From Ochotona curzoniae (lineage: Eukaryota > Chordata > Mammalia > Lagomorpha > Ochotonidae), in contig NW_024466607.1 in assembly GCF_017591425.1 (NCBI RefSeq), positions 12,532,501 through 12,596,500 on the forward strand: DNA of 64,000 bases, in the 5' to 3' direction. Of this stretch, positions 14,414 through 24,547 are shown piece after piece (position 1 is the first letter of the stretch; each line of letters opens with the position of its first letter). The translations under genes were made by a program, and so were the position numbers. Under the pieces are notes generated by a model, which saw only the letters and a list, made by a program, of their open reading frames with translations, was not told the origin of the DNA and searched no databases.

Positions 14414-14693
14414 CTTGGAGCAGGCATTTAATTAAGAGGCCTGTGTGCCATGCGAGAGTGGCCTGGTTCAATACCCAGCTCCAGCTTTTGACTCCAGCTT
14501 CTTACCAATGGGTCCTGGGAGGAAGTAGGAACTTGCTCATGTAGTTGAGTTCTGTCACTCACATGGGAGACCTGAATTGCATCCATAGCACCCAACATTG
14601 ACCCAGCCCAAAGCTGGCTGTTGTTGGAATTTGGGGGGTAAACAACAGGTGAGACAGATCTCTGTCTTTGCCTCTCAAATAAGAACTCCATTG
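14414..14693 (+). mobile_element. Older lagomorph SINE, forward copy
   Basis: The pattern of the oldest C-repeat variant is visible: 'aagaggcctgtgtgccatgcgagagtggcctggttcaatacccagctccagc', 'cacatgggagacctgaattgc', 'cccagcccaaagctggctgttgttgg', 'ggggtaaacaacaggtgagacagatctctgtc' and a CTCAAATAAG tail. It is decayed and has no clear duplication. Bases 14150-14413 before it include a C-rich run at 14397-14411 and nothing else recognisable. Confidence 0.75.
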
Positions 14694-14849
14694 TTTAATT
14701 GTACATTTTTTGTGAGGTTCAACAGTCACCAGTCCCTTGGGGCACCGCCCACAGCTCCTCCCAACCGATTCCCTGGGCCCCTCTCACCTTGCAGGCTCAC
14801 TGGGTTGTGTAAATGAGCCAACACGGGAGTCCCTCCCCAGCATCCACTA

Positions 14850-14945
14850 GCGCCCCCTTTGCTTCCCCTTCCCTTCCCTTCTCTTTCCCATCTTCCCCTT
14901 CTCCTGCCTCTTTCCCATCCTCCCATCCTCTGCCCCTGCACTGGC
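14850..14945 (+). repeat. Polypyrimidine tract (CCCTT-rich)
   Basis: Almost 90 bases of C and T on the + strand with short CCCTTCC / CCCATCC repeats, plus further C-rich sequence to 15005. Such purine/pyrimidine asymmetric tracts can form triplex structures. The several overlapping open frames here are only low-complexity Pro/Ser/Leu or Gly/Arg/Glu translations. Confidence 0.85.
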
Positions 14946-15439
14946 ATCCCCCATTCCTGCCACCATGGCAGGGGACAGTTCCCTTCCCATCCCCGCCCCC
15001 CCATTCCCGCACCAGTTCCTACCCTGTTGGGATACAAGGACCTCCTGATACCTCATCATGTCTGATATTTCGGCTGCGGTGAACTAATCGTGAAAAGAGG
15101 ACTTGGCTGTGGAAATTAGCTGCAGGTAACAACGTAAGAACTTGAAGTGTGTTTAAAATGGGTGGCGTACAGTAACGGAGGTCTGTAACCTAAGTTTCTA
15201 AGGATCAAGATTTTAGACAAGGTTGAGCTGGGTCATCTGTCCCCAGCAGTGCAGCTGGTAGCCAAAGCCAGGGTCTCCTCTGAATATTTGAATGAGGAAG
15301 GACCTGGCTGTTTGTAGGACTGTTGCTTAGAGCTTGGTGGGGGTGGAGGCTCAGCTCCCAGCTGGCCTTGGCAGAAGGCCACCCTGCTCCAGCTCTCCCT
15401 GTGGTTCATAAAACCAGCGTCTTGGCCAGTGCCTGGCTG

Positions 15440-15900
15440 GCTTCAAGTGCAGTCATAGCATCAGTGCTCCTGGAATGAATGTATCAATTGCTTGCAAATT
15501 AAGGTGGTATTTTTCAGTTTGGCATCATTTACAGGTTATTTTGTTGTTTGCATTGTAACATGGATTTGGCAGTTTTGCAAATGAAAAGGTCAAATGCTCA
15601 GCCCTGAAAGACAAAACAAGCACTGAAGCCCCGCTGGAGAGAATTGTCCAGAGGATGCCCTTGTGTTCGCCTTTGCATCTGGACTGCTCTCACAGCCTGC
15701 CTGCTATCCACGGCCATTTGCATTTGAATCACGTTTCTCTCTAAAAACTCACACGGTACTTCCTTTTCCATGCCCTTTAGTCAAGGATAAAAACAGATTT
15801 AGGGGTACACGTTTCCACCAGCATAAGGGAATACATTTTGAAGTCTTGAGTGCAAATGGGCGGTGCCAGCACTGAATTAACCCTCTCGAGCTGCCGACTT
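15440..15900. promoter_or_regulatory. Candidate unique regulatory block with octamer-like motifs
   Basis: Repeat-free DNA with four POU-octamer-like words in 232 bases: TTGCAAAT at 15492-15499 and 15575-15582, TTTGCAT at 15547-15553 and ATTTGCAT at 15716-15723. No promoter or exon is seen. Function is inference from motif density only. Confidence 0.3.
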
Positions 15901-16984
15901 TTGGGTGAATTACGGGAATGGATTCATAATGACTGTTGTTTTTTTCTTGGCAGGAGAATCAGGTCAATGCTGGTTCTGCACAGCCCTGTCTGGGAGGCAG
16001 GAAGTCTGGATTCTCCCACAGATGAGCTGGACAGCCTGGGCAAGTCCCCTCTTTGTCGGCACCGGTCGATTGTCTTTTCTAGGGGCCAAGGGATGTGTGG
16101 ATGATCATTCAGGACCTGTCCTCTGCAGAGAGCCTTTGGGTGGTCCGTGATTGGGTGCTGTGATGGACGCCATGATGCTCTTCACGGGGCTGGGCCCGTG
16201 CCGTTGGCTGTTTGCTCCGGAACTACAGTGATCGCCACTGGAAAATTGCCCTTGGCTAAACAGGAAGGACCTGGCCTTTGAGGTCACACCCCTACACCAG
16301 TGACTGACTCATATCACCTGCTCCTGTAGGGAACCCAGTCTACACGCACTGCTTGTTCCCAAATACCTGTAAGTTGAGCTGAGGTCAGGCTCCAGGTGAA
16401 CCTGAGATAGTATGGGGCAAACCCCAGCTCCATCCACCAGAAAGTGAGCTGAGAAACCAGATACGGGCAAAAGAACCTGTTCAGCTAAATGGAAGACAAA
16501 GCCTAACCTGCCATGACTCTCACTGTAATTCTTTAGCCTAGCCACAATTGTTCTCCTTGTGTGCGCCATGATGGTTTCCAGTTGCCATGACAACCTATAG
16601 ATGTGATTATACACAAAATGAGAAAAGAAGTGCATGCTTAATTCCTAGAAGTCCTTGTCCCCTCCACACAAATAAGATGAGTATTCTTCTCAGACATTAA
16701 CCTTTAGTTCCTGAGGCCCACCCATGCAGAAGCCCAACCACACACAGGGCAGCTGTCTGGGGAGTAGCCTGGTCTCGGTTCTTTTTGGCAATGAAATCCT
16801 CTTGCTTTCTCTTTGCAGGATCCTGACCCGCTTCTCTCTCGCTGAAGCCCAGTGCCTTCCTGAGGCTGTGGTGGGCCCCACAGGGGTCCTTGGCCATGTG
16901 CTGTGGAAACCACCTGCTTGCTTAGCTCTCTTCCCCACTCCATCCTGCTGTCCTCTGTCCGTGTGACGCTGCCACATCTTTTCT
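15901..16984. other. Unassigned intergenic segment
   Basis: 'gatgagctggacagcctgggcaagtcccct' (about 16021-16050) resembles a reverse MIR fragment, but the match is short. The remainder has no recognisable gene or repeat. Confidence 0.4.
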
Positions 16985-17205
16985 AGAAGGCATTTTGGCA
17001 ACTGATGCCAAGGAACTGAAAAATGCGTGCCCTTTCACCCAGTAGTTTCAGTTCTAAGAAAATATCCAGAGAATATAAACACAATCGGGGTCAAAGATTC
17101 ACAAAGATGTTTGCCTTAGCAATACAGTGGAAGTGAAAGAGCATGTGAGAGCTTGGCATGTAGTTATCTGAACCATGGGTGGTACACATATTAAAGTGAA
17201 TTTTG
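16985..17205 (+). mobile_element. Old L1 3' UTR fragment, left part
   Basis: 'gccaaggaactgaaaaatgcgtgccctttcacccagtagtttcagttctaagaaaatatcc' and 'aaagatgtttgccttagcaatacag' match the order of an L1M-type 3' segment (TTCACCCAGCAATTCCACTTCTAGGAA..AAGATGTTCATCGCAGCAT). It is interrupted at 17205 by a SINE and resumes at 17506. Confidence 0.65.
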
Positions 17206-17505
17206 GGCCCGGCGCGGTAGCCTAATAGCTGAAGTCCTCACTTTGCACATGCTGGGATCCCATATGGGCTCCGTTTCGGGTTCTGGTGGCCCCGCTTCCT
17301 TTCCAGCTCCCTGCTTGTGGCCTGGGAAATCAGAAGAGGACGGCCCGAAGCCTTGGGACCCTACACCTGCATGGGAGACCCAAAAGAGGTTCTGGTTCCT
17401 GGCTTTGGATCGGTACAGCTTTGGCGGTTGTGGCCACTTGGGGAGTGAGTCAATGGACAGAAGATCTTCCTCTCTTATGTCTGACTTTCTAATTAAAAAA
17501 AAAAA
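17206..17505 (+). mobile_element. Lagomorph SINE (C-repeat, young subtype) inserted into L1
   Basis: The forward copy runs from GGCCCGGCGCGGTAGCCTAATAGCTGAAGTCC (A-box region intact) through GGGATCCCATATGGGC to an A-rich tail. A perfect 8-bp duplication, GAATTTTG, flanks it at 17198-17205 and 17506-17513. Both flanks belong to the same old L1, so the order of events is clear: L1 first, SINE later. Confidence 0.93.
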
Positions 17506-17640
17506 GAATTTTGAGGATGCATTGAAATAACATGGAGAGAGGTTTTGATGGTATGATACAGGCCCCTAGAAATCTTACCAAGATACAAACTTAATGTGCA
17601 TATTTCCTTTTGGTGGCAAGTGAAAATATGTGAATTACCC
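17506..17640 (+). mobile_element. Old L1 3' UTR fragment, right part
   Basis: 'ttttgaggatgcattgaaataacatggagagaggttttgatggtatgatacag' matches the L1M pattern 'gaagactatttaatgacatgggaaaatgctcatgatat', continuing the element broken at 17205. The 3' limit is uncertain because the following AT-rich DNA may also be decayed L1. Confidence 0.55.
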
Positions 17641-17710
17641 AAATTTTATTTTCACTGGTGCCTTACAAAAAGCAATCAAAAGGAAATATATGCAATATTT
17701 ACTTTGAATC

Positions 17711-17744
17711 TAGGAAATGCAGATAATTAGGAAATACAGATAAT
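17711..17744 (+). repeat. 17-bp tandem duplication
   Basis: TAGGAAATGCAGATAAT is followed directly by TAGGAAATACAGATAAT, with one difference in 17. It is a local slippage duplication within AT-rich DNA. Confidence 0.9.
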
Positions 17745-18551
17745 TCATTTTACGTTAGAATTTCAATAATGTGCATTTTTACATTGTTGACTTCTGAAAC
17801 TTTTTTTGCTGGACTTAAAAATTTTTTTACTGTAAATTGAGTCAATGAAAGCTAATTAAGTCAAACAATGTGTTTGAATAATTAAATTGATAAAAAAACT
17901 GATTGGATTTTTACAAAGCACTAAGACTACTACGGTATATCAATTCTGTCTACAGAGAAAATTAATGATGGGAGGAAAGACAGAGGGGCTGAATCATTTG
18001 TCTGTGTAGCAACTAGCGTGTGTGTGTCAGAGACACTATTGGTGTGATGCTATCATGAATACATAGAACACTTCAACACACAGAAAGATCAAGAGAATCA
18101 TAGAACCCATTCCTAGATTTCAATGAATGTTTGTATTTTGCCACATCTGGTTTTTTTTTTTTTTAAGGAAACCAACATTGCAGATAAATGTGATTGCCCT
18201 TTTAGCCAGTCCCTTGGTTAACCAATCCCTTAACCGGCATCCCAGCTTCTCCGCACACCCACGAGCTTTGCTGGTCTGCATCCTCCAGACGTGGGCAGAA
18301 AAGCTGCCAGAGCTTCATGGAGTTAGATGCCCAGCAGATTAGGGGGCTCCAGGCTGTCCTCTGCACAAGCCTGTTTGCACAGACTCAGCCTGGTCTTGTC
18401 CCTAACCTGCACCCCAAAAGGCACCTGCACCCTGGTGGAGCCTGCAAGTTCTCTTCCTGCTCTGCTTCTTAATGGCTTTCTGAACTGGAAAAAGCTTAAC
18501 TGGAAGAGAGGCATAGGACTGGGAGTCACGTGCCCTTCAGGCTAGAGCTTG

Positions 18552-18553
<2 letters not shown>
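17745..18553. other. AT-rich then mixed intergenic segment
   Basis: Bases 17745-18120 are AT-rich and may be further decayed L1. Bases 18180-18550 are GC-richer and unique. No feature is supported. Confidence 0.4.

Positions 18554-18594
<41 letters not shown>
18554..18594 (+). repeat. (GT)n microsatellite, about 20 units
   Basis: An uninterrupted GT array of 41 bases. The open frames across it are poly-Val/Cys or Thr/His artefacts. It is probably length-polymorphic. Confidence 0.98.
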
Positions 18595-18595
<1 letters not shown>

Positions 18596-18924
18596 CATTG
18601 CCTGGATCTGGCTGGCTGTGCACCTGCCCCACATCACACTGTTCCCCAAACCTGCCTTCTCCTGCCTTTCACAGGCCTGCTCTGAGAAAAAGATCTCCAG
18701 TGTCATCCTCTGTCGGTTGATCTTAGAAGCCACTAGGTTGGTGGGCCTCCGCTAGAGCAGCTGTAGAATCTTCTTTAATACAGCTGCGGAGCTCCAGAAG
18801 GCACTGAAGGCTTAAGGGAGGGAGCAGGGCAGAGGGGCTTGGCCCAGGGCTCTTTTTCTATTGATAGTTTTCCATTTATGTGAATATTATATACATAATA
18901 TGTAAATCTTATATATATGTTATA

Positions 18925-19141
18925 TGTCTATTTTATTATTCAAGAGGCAGAGAAACCAAGAGGAAGAAATCTCCCATCTTCTGGTTCCATCTTCAAATGT
19001 CTGCAACAGATGGGACTGGGCTTAAAAGAAGCCAGGAGCCAGGAACTTTATCTGGGTCTCTCACATAGGTGCCTGGGACCCAGTCACTGGAGTCATCACT
19101 TCTGGCTTCTAGTGTTTGTATCAATAACTGGAGCTGGTCAA
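18925..19141 (-). mobile_element. Older lagomorph SINE, reverse, truncated
   Basis: 'tattattcaagaggcagagaaaccaagagg', 'gaagccaggagccaggaactttatctgggtctctcacataggtgcctgggaccca' and a broken end near 19141, where another SINE begins. The tRNA-like head is missing, so the neighbouring insertion or a deletion removed it. Bases 18595-18924 before it are unassigned. Confidence 0.7.
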
Positions 19142-19176
19142 GTTTTAAAGATCTGTTTATTTGCTTGAAAGGCGAG

Positions 19177-19215
<39 letters not shown>

Positions 19216-19458
19216 CATGCAGAAAGATAAATCTTGCACCCACTGAGTCACTCCCCAAGTGGCTGCAATGACTGAGGCTGGGCCAGGCCAAAGGCAGGAG
19301 CCTGGAACTTCATCTGATTCTACCACCTGAGTACAGGGGCCCCGAGCGCTTGAACCCAGCTTCGCTGCTTCCCCAGGCGCATGAACAGGGGGCTGAATTG
19401 AAAGTGCAGCAGCTGGAAGTGGCGCCCACAGGGAATGCACCACAACCCAGACCCTGAC
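19142..19458 (-). mobile_element. Older lagomorph SINE, reverse, with internal (AC)n expansion
   Basis: 'ttaaagatctgtttatttgcttgaaaggcgagttac' leads into an AC array, then 'aaagataaatcttgcacccactgagtcactccccaagtggctgcaatg', 'gccaggccaaaggcaggagcctggaac', and a head near 'gtggcgcccacagggaatgcaccac'. The microsatellite grew from the short repeat that follows AGTTAC in this SINE family. Confidence 0.8.
19179..19213 (+). repeat. (AC)n microsatellite inside a SINE
   Basis: A 35-base uninterrupted AC array, seeded within the SINE body at the position where other copies have a short CAGAGAGAG run. Confidence 0.97.
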
Positions 19459-19832
19459 TAGTCCTTGGACTGAGAGTCGGAGTGCAGAGGAGATGTGGGG
19501 TAGGAATGGGCAGGAGGCCCTCAGTGTTCTCCAGCCCAAGCCAGCCTGCAGGATACTGTCAGGGCCCATGGGAAACTTGGGGCTATTTGTCCACGAGACA
19601 GGTTATCAGCAAGGGCCACACACGGGAGCTCAGAATCACTTCCCCGGTGTGTGGCTGTCTGTGAAAACTTTAAACCAGTGTTCCAGACAAAGGGTCCCAG
19701 TCACATGAGGCCGTGGTCATGCTGCAGCACTGTTCAATTTTAGTATATGTGCTGCGGAAGCAGGCCCTCTGTAGCACTGTCCATAACCCCACGGCGGAGT
19801 TTGCAACAGATACTGCAAGCGAGCCCTGCTTC

Positions 19833-19859
19833 AGGTCAGAGGTCAGAGGTCAGAGGTCA
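19833..19859 (+). promoter_or_regulatory. Four tandem AGGTCA half-sites with 1-bp spacers (DR1 array)
   Basis: AGGTCA occurs at 19833, 19840, 19847 and 19854, each separated by a single G, giving three overlapping perfect DR1 elements. DR1 is the preferred layout for PPAR/RXR and HNF4/COUP-TF nuclear receptors. It lies in non-repeat DNA about 13.7 kb downstream of the ABHD5 stop codon. It can equally be described as a four-unit 7-bp microsatellite. Binding and any link to ABHD5 are inference. Confidence 0.5.
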
Positions 19860-20039
19860 ACTCCAGGGCTGCCGGGTGCGCGTCCACCAGACATGAGTAA
19901 TCACAACCTTGAGCTAGTCAATCACAGGAAAACTGGAACCTCAGAGCTACCGAGGAGGGAAAAAACAACTAATATTTCTCCTGAGGCTGCCACAGGATGA
20001 ATTTGAAACAGATGGAATGTTAAGTGCTTTCTCGTTTTC

Positions 20040-20140
20040 CCTTTAATCCGGGGTCATCCCTGTTTATGGGTATTATTATTATTTCTGCTGGGAAACTGGG
20101 AAATGTGAAGTATTCCATCCAGGGCGGGATTCAAAGCAGA
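20040..20140 (+). repeat. Possible MIR fragment
   Basis: 'gggtattattattatttctgctgggaaactgggaaatgtgaag' followed by 'gggcgggattcaaagcag' resembles the 3' half of MIR (ATTATTATCCC..GATGAGGAAACTGAG..GGGATTTGAACCCAG). The match is weak. Confidence 0.35.
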
Positions 20141-22554
20141 AAGGCCCGGTGGATGTGTTTTCTCCCCCATCAACTCAAAGGCCTACAGGTGTCCGCGTGA
20201 AAATCAGCGGAGATTAGCTAATCAGTGACGACGGAGGGAAGGAACTGGACTGGGGGTGGCGCAGAGGCTGCGCTGCCCATTAGCCTGCTACTCTGCAGTT
20301 TTTTTCCAAAGAAACTAGAAATCTGGATTTTGAAGTTTGCCGCTTTGAAAAATTGTGACTTTAAACCACAAGGCTGGCTCAACGAGGCCCGTGTAGAGGT
20401 CAGCGCCCCGGGCTGGGAGCAGCACTTTTCCAGGTGTTGTCATTAGGAGCGTGTTCAGCGAGCAAAATGCTCAGTGCGTGCAAGCAGGAAAGACGTGGGG
20501 GAAGTTAGCTCTTGGGGCATACCCCACCAGCCCAGCAAATCTGCAGCGGGAACCGTGCGGTGGAACGCTGCCAGTGGAGTCCTCCCTGGAAAGTACTTGG
20601 AGCTGGCATGAAGCAAGAGGAACCTAGAACCTGCCTTGGGCTCCACAGAGGAAAAGCCTGTCCAGGTAACATAAGGAATGTTCTGAGCTCTTCTCTTGCC
20701 TAAGCTGTTCCAGAGCTGTCTCCTTCCCTCCTGCGACGCCTATATCCTCTGCACTCTGAATGACCCCGGAATCCTTCCCGCTGAGGTTGGCTGGCTGAGG
20801 GTGGGCAGCGGGGAGCAGGGAGTGGGGAGGCTGGACTGAGGGAGGGGGCTGGCAGCAAGCATGGAGCCCAGGCTGCGCTGGGGTTTGCGTACCTCAAGAT
20901 TTCCAGGGAGGTGGGGCTAGGTGGAGACTTGGCACTTCCTTTCCTTCTGGCTGTACGTGTGTGTTAACTTGGACTCCATTTTAGTTTGTGGTATTCGAGT
21001 TCCCCCAAACAGTGCCACAGGCAGAAAGGCTCTCTCTCCTTTTGCCTCATACATACACTCCCTGCCCTCCCCCGCATAGGGCCTTTTGTTTGAGCTGTAA
21101 GTTCCATGATGGGTATCTCCTTCCTTCTCCCTGTGAGTGGGAGGAGCGCGGGACGACGATTCATTCACACGCATCAAAGAGGCACACTTTCATTTGGCTC
21201 CATGAAAGAGAACAAGGGAACATACCGAGCTTCAGTCCGATCAATTAACATTCTTCACAGAGAGATTTAAAAGAAAAGACATTCCCAGGCTTAGGAAAGC
21301 CTTCCTAGCTTTCAGAATGTGAATGGCACTCTCTGCCATAATTAGGCAGGTGTGTCCCTACAGGACGCACTTGGTGCAGCGAGGGCGCCGGAGGGAAGGG
21401 GGACTTCTAAGCCCCCAGCAGGTGGCAGGGGTGGAGGGAAGCTTTCACAGTCTGGTCTGGGTTCCAGAGCTTTGGGGAGAGCCCTGGTGTGGGCGGTTTT
21501 GTTTCTTTCTTTTTTCTTTCCATCTGCCTAGTCAGTGTTAGGTCATTGTTCTGCTTTGGAAACAGCTTGCACACCTGAGATGGGAATTAATCACTAGTGC
21601 TCAGGACACATGGCTGCAAAGTGGATGTGGTCAAGTGCTTCTGGTACCAGTAAGGGACCAGGCAGGGATGCAGCAGGAAGCCTGGAGCAAAGCGCCCCGG
21701 AGGCAGGAGAGGGGTTCCTGCATATAGCTCAGTCTACTGCAGATTTGTGGTCAGAGGGTCCCCATCAGTGGAAAGTGACCTGAAACATTTCTGGTCCTTA
21801 ACCTATCTCAAGTATTTCCCCTGCAGACCTAACCTCCCGGGCACTGGGGCACTCCTGTGGGCAGGTAAAGTGGACACTGGTGACCCAAGGGCAACCTTTC
21901 CAAGAAGTGACAGTGCAGACTTGCTGTTGGGAGTGAAGACTCTTGGGAGCTGGTGCTCAGCACAGTAGAAGGGCCCTGACTGCGTCTGCTGCCGGCAACC
22001 TCAAACAGTTGATTTAGGTCTGTGTGATCCTTGTAGAAGACGGAGGGCTTGGCATGGGCTGAAATAAGACAATAAACATTTGTGTGTGTCCAGGGTCTTA
22101 GAGCTCAGGGGTGCACTCTGGCTGAGTCATGGGTATGCTGAACACTGGCACAAGGATTAGATTCAGAGTCTGGAGCCTGTTACATAGGCTGGCCAGCCCT
22201 GAGATAGGAGTGGCACCTAGGGGTTACCTCCTTCCTCCTGCCCTCTTGGAAGGCATGGCTCATCAGTCACGGCTTTCCCTCCCCTAAAAGGTCCTGTCCT
22301 CATTGTCACTGGGGCTGAAATCCTGACAGCCACCATCAGTCTGTACCTGAGCTGGAGGAGAAATGAAACTGTTCGCTGGTTCTGAAATAATAGGAAAACC
22401 TGCTCATGCACATAGCCCATTTCCTGCTCCCCAAGCCTTCCAGAATGTTCTCAGCTCATGTCGAGGATGTGGACACCATTGTAAACATTCATGGGACTTT
22501 TTTTCCATGCCCTTCCAGGCCTGTCTAGTGCCTAGAATCACAGCATTGGCCGCC
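20141..22554. other. SINE-free unique segment
   Basis: About 2.4 kb without recognisable recent repeats. Bases 20150-20480 are moderately CpG-containing and unique. No exon with convincing splice sites or conserved peptide was found. Open frames in both directions look random. Confidence 0.45.
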
Positions 22555-22689
22555 ATTCGCTGTGCATGTACTATATGCCACACTCCCAAGTCACAGAGTC
22601 ACTAAGGCGTATGTTACTTATTCCCACAGTACCTTGGGAGGTAGAAGCCAGATTTCTTCCCAGGGATACTGAAGTTGGAGAGAGCATTT
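22555..22689 (+). repeat. MIR fragment
   Basis: 'catgtactatatgccacactcccaag' and 'ttattcccacagtaccttgggaggtagaagcc' follow the MIR order (CTACTATGTGCCAGGCAC..CTCACAACAACCTTGGGAGGTAGG). It is diverged and the limits are approximate. Confidence 0.5.
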
Positions 22690-23090
22690 GTCCATTTCCA
22701 TTACTGTATTAAAATATCAGAGGCTGGCTACGTTAATAAAGAAGCTTATTTAGTTCATAGTTGTAGGGGTTTCAGGGTGTGGTGCCATCATCAGCCAGGT
22801 CCCAATGCCACAGGAAGGTGACATTGCAATGGCAGGTATGTGTGAGAAGGAGAGGTGACAGGGAAATCTGGGAAGCCAGTGTGGCCAGGGGAGTGGTCAG
22901 GCTCCTTCTTCCATGACAACACTTCCGTGAGAACTAACCTGAGGTCCCATGAGAACCACTCTCCTTCCCTCCAAGGGCGATGCGCTCCCCGTCCTTCCAT
23001 CATCCTAAAGGTCGTGCTTACTTGACAGCATCACATGAGATCTAAGTTCCGGCTCAGGAACCCTCGAGTCCTAGCAGAGGTCAGCTTCTT
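22690..23090 (-). mobile_element. MaLR-type LTR (MST/MLT1-like), reverse
   Basis: 'attactgtattaaaatatcagaggctggctacgttaataaagaagcttatttagttcatagttgtagg' is the complement of the MaLR LTR 3' end. It is followed by 'ggtgacattgcaatggcagg', 'gagaggtgacagggaaatctgggaagcc', 'gacaacacttccgtgagaactaacctgaggtcccatgagaac' and 'ccaagggcgatgcgctccc', in the expected order. It is an old solo LTR-like copy; no internal retroviral region is attached. The right limit is approximate. Confidence 0.7.
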
Positions 23091-24131
23091 TAGAGCTTCA
23101 GAGGCAGAAAGTGAGATCTGTCCACCTCCCTGTTTCCTACCTGAATCACCTGTCATCATTCATGCCACCCTTAAGTGAAACCTATCTGCAGCCTCAGTGA
23201 GAGTCCAACTTCTTAACAATGACTTGCGTACCTGTCTGCCAGATTTCACAGAAGCTAAGCCTTTTGGGTGAGCTCCTCTTTCCTTTGTTATGAAGGGTTT
23301 TTAAGGCAGCAGTTCCCAGAGCCACAGTCCGTCCTCTGCTTCTCCCACCACCTGCACACTGCCCTGATGGCTTGTGGTCCAAGACCCCAGCTCCAGCTCT
23401 CTGTGTCTAGAGGCTGCAGTCACCCTCCTGCAGCTCTTACACCACGGACCCTCTTTGCCATGACCCTGCCTTCCGACTCGTACACCAGAGTCCTAAGGCC
23501 AAATCACAGGGCCTTCGGACTCTCTTCCCTCTTAGAGTTCTGCAAATGACCCTTGAAGTGTGTGTGTGTGTCCAGTTGAGGAGGCGAGGAGCAGAAGGGC
23601 ACATGGCTGCCACCTCAGCTGGTTCCTTGAGAGTGCCCAGCAATGTCAGGCGTAGCAGTGGCTCTGCAGACCCCACAGTGCCTTGCCTCGTCAGGGGTGC
23701 AGGCATCTGTCCATCAGCTAGCAGCAGCCAGTTCACACCTCAGCCATCTCCCTGAGCACCAATACGAAGGGGTGGCACTTTCCTGCAGAAGCCACCTGGC
23801 TCACAGAACAACAGCAGATCAATCCATTTTTCTCTCAAGACTTGGAACCAAGGACATAGACTTTGTCATCAGTGACCTCATATGAAGGCAATGACCTTGT
23901 CCTGGGGACCTGGGTGAAGGGAGGAGGCAGGAAGCAGGAGCCTGGCTGGCTCACAGCCCTTTGTTCTCCCTGGTCCTGTACAGCAGACTTGACATTGCCA
24001 TTTGTCCTGGGCGGTCCCTTCCTTTCCTGCAGCCCACTCTCCCAGAGGGAGGGGGCTTCTGACTCCTGTAGTGTACCGACTTGGGTAAACGCCAGAGCAG
24101 TCTGACCCTTCAGGTTTTCCCGTGAGTACTT
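23091..24131. other. Segment between two LTRs, no feature recognised
   Basis: About 1 kb of unique-looking DNA with a short GT run at 23558-23569. The flanking LTRs are in opposite orientation and this interval shows no gag/pol-like coding, so it is not a provirus interior. Confidence 0.45.
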
Positions 24132-24547
24132 TGTTATGGTTTGGATAATAGCTTGGATAACCCTGAAAAGCCTATACTTTAAAGGCTTGTTTTCCAAAGT
24201 CTTATGTGAAATGGTTAATGGATTAATGTTAATGATTAAGAATGGAAATTTAAGGCAGTGGCGGTGTGTGATGGTGGGTGATGACACGGATTAGCCTCTT
24301 CTAACAGTTGTGGCTTTGGAAGGAGAGACCCCACAGGTATCAGTGTTCCTCCCATTTGTCTCTTTCCTGGCTTGCCTTGTGATCCTCTCTCTGTGCGTGC
24401 TCTGCCACTGTCACCCTCCAGCCCCGCCAGACACCTGAACCAATGGTGCCAGTGAACCTCCAAAACTGTGAGCCAAAGGAACCCTCTTTCTTCCTAAGTA
24501 GCTTATTTTAGGTATTCCGTTATAAGAATGAGAAGTTAACTAATACA
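24132..24547 (+). mobile_element. MaLR-type LTR (MST/MLT1-like), forward, near full length
   Basis: It begins TGTTATGGTTTGGATAA, typical of the MaLR LTR 5' end, and ends 'aaaactgtgagccaaaggaaccctctttcttcctaag' ... 'ggtattccgttataagaatgagaagttaactaataca', the characteristic 3' end. Internal 'gagaccccacaggtatcagtgttcctccc' also fits. At about 416 bp it is close to the expected size for a solo LTR. It is not coding. Confidence 0.75.

Noticed and set aside
14813..15082. Overlapping Pro/Ser/Leu-rich and Gly/Arg-rich frames
   Set aside because: Low-complexity translation of the polypyrimidine tract at 14850-14945.
20141..22554. Possible unannotated exons in the SINE-free stretch
   Set aside because: Short frames with plausible AG/GT neighbours occur by chance; none encodes a recognisable or repetitive-domain peptide.
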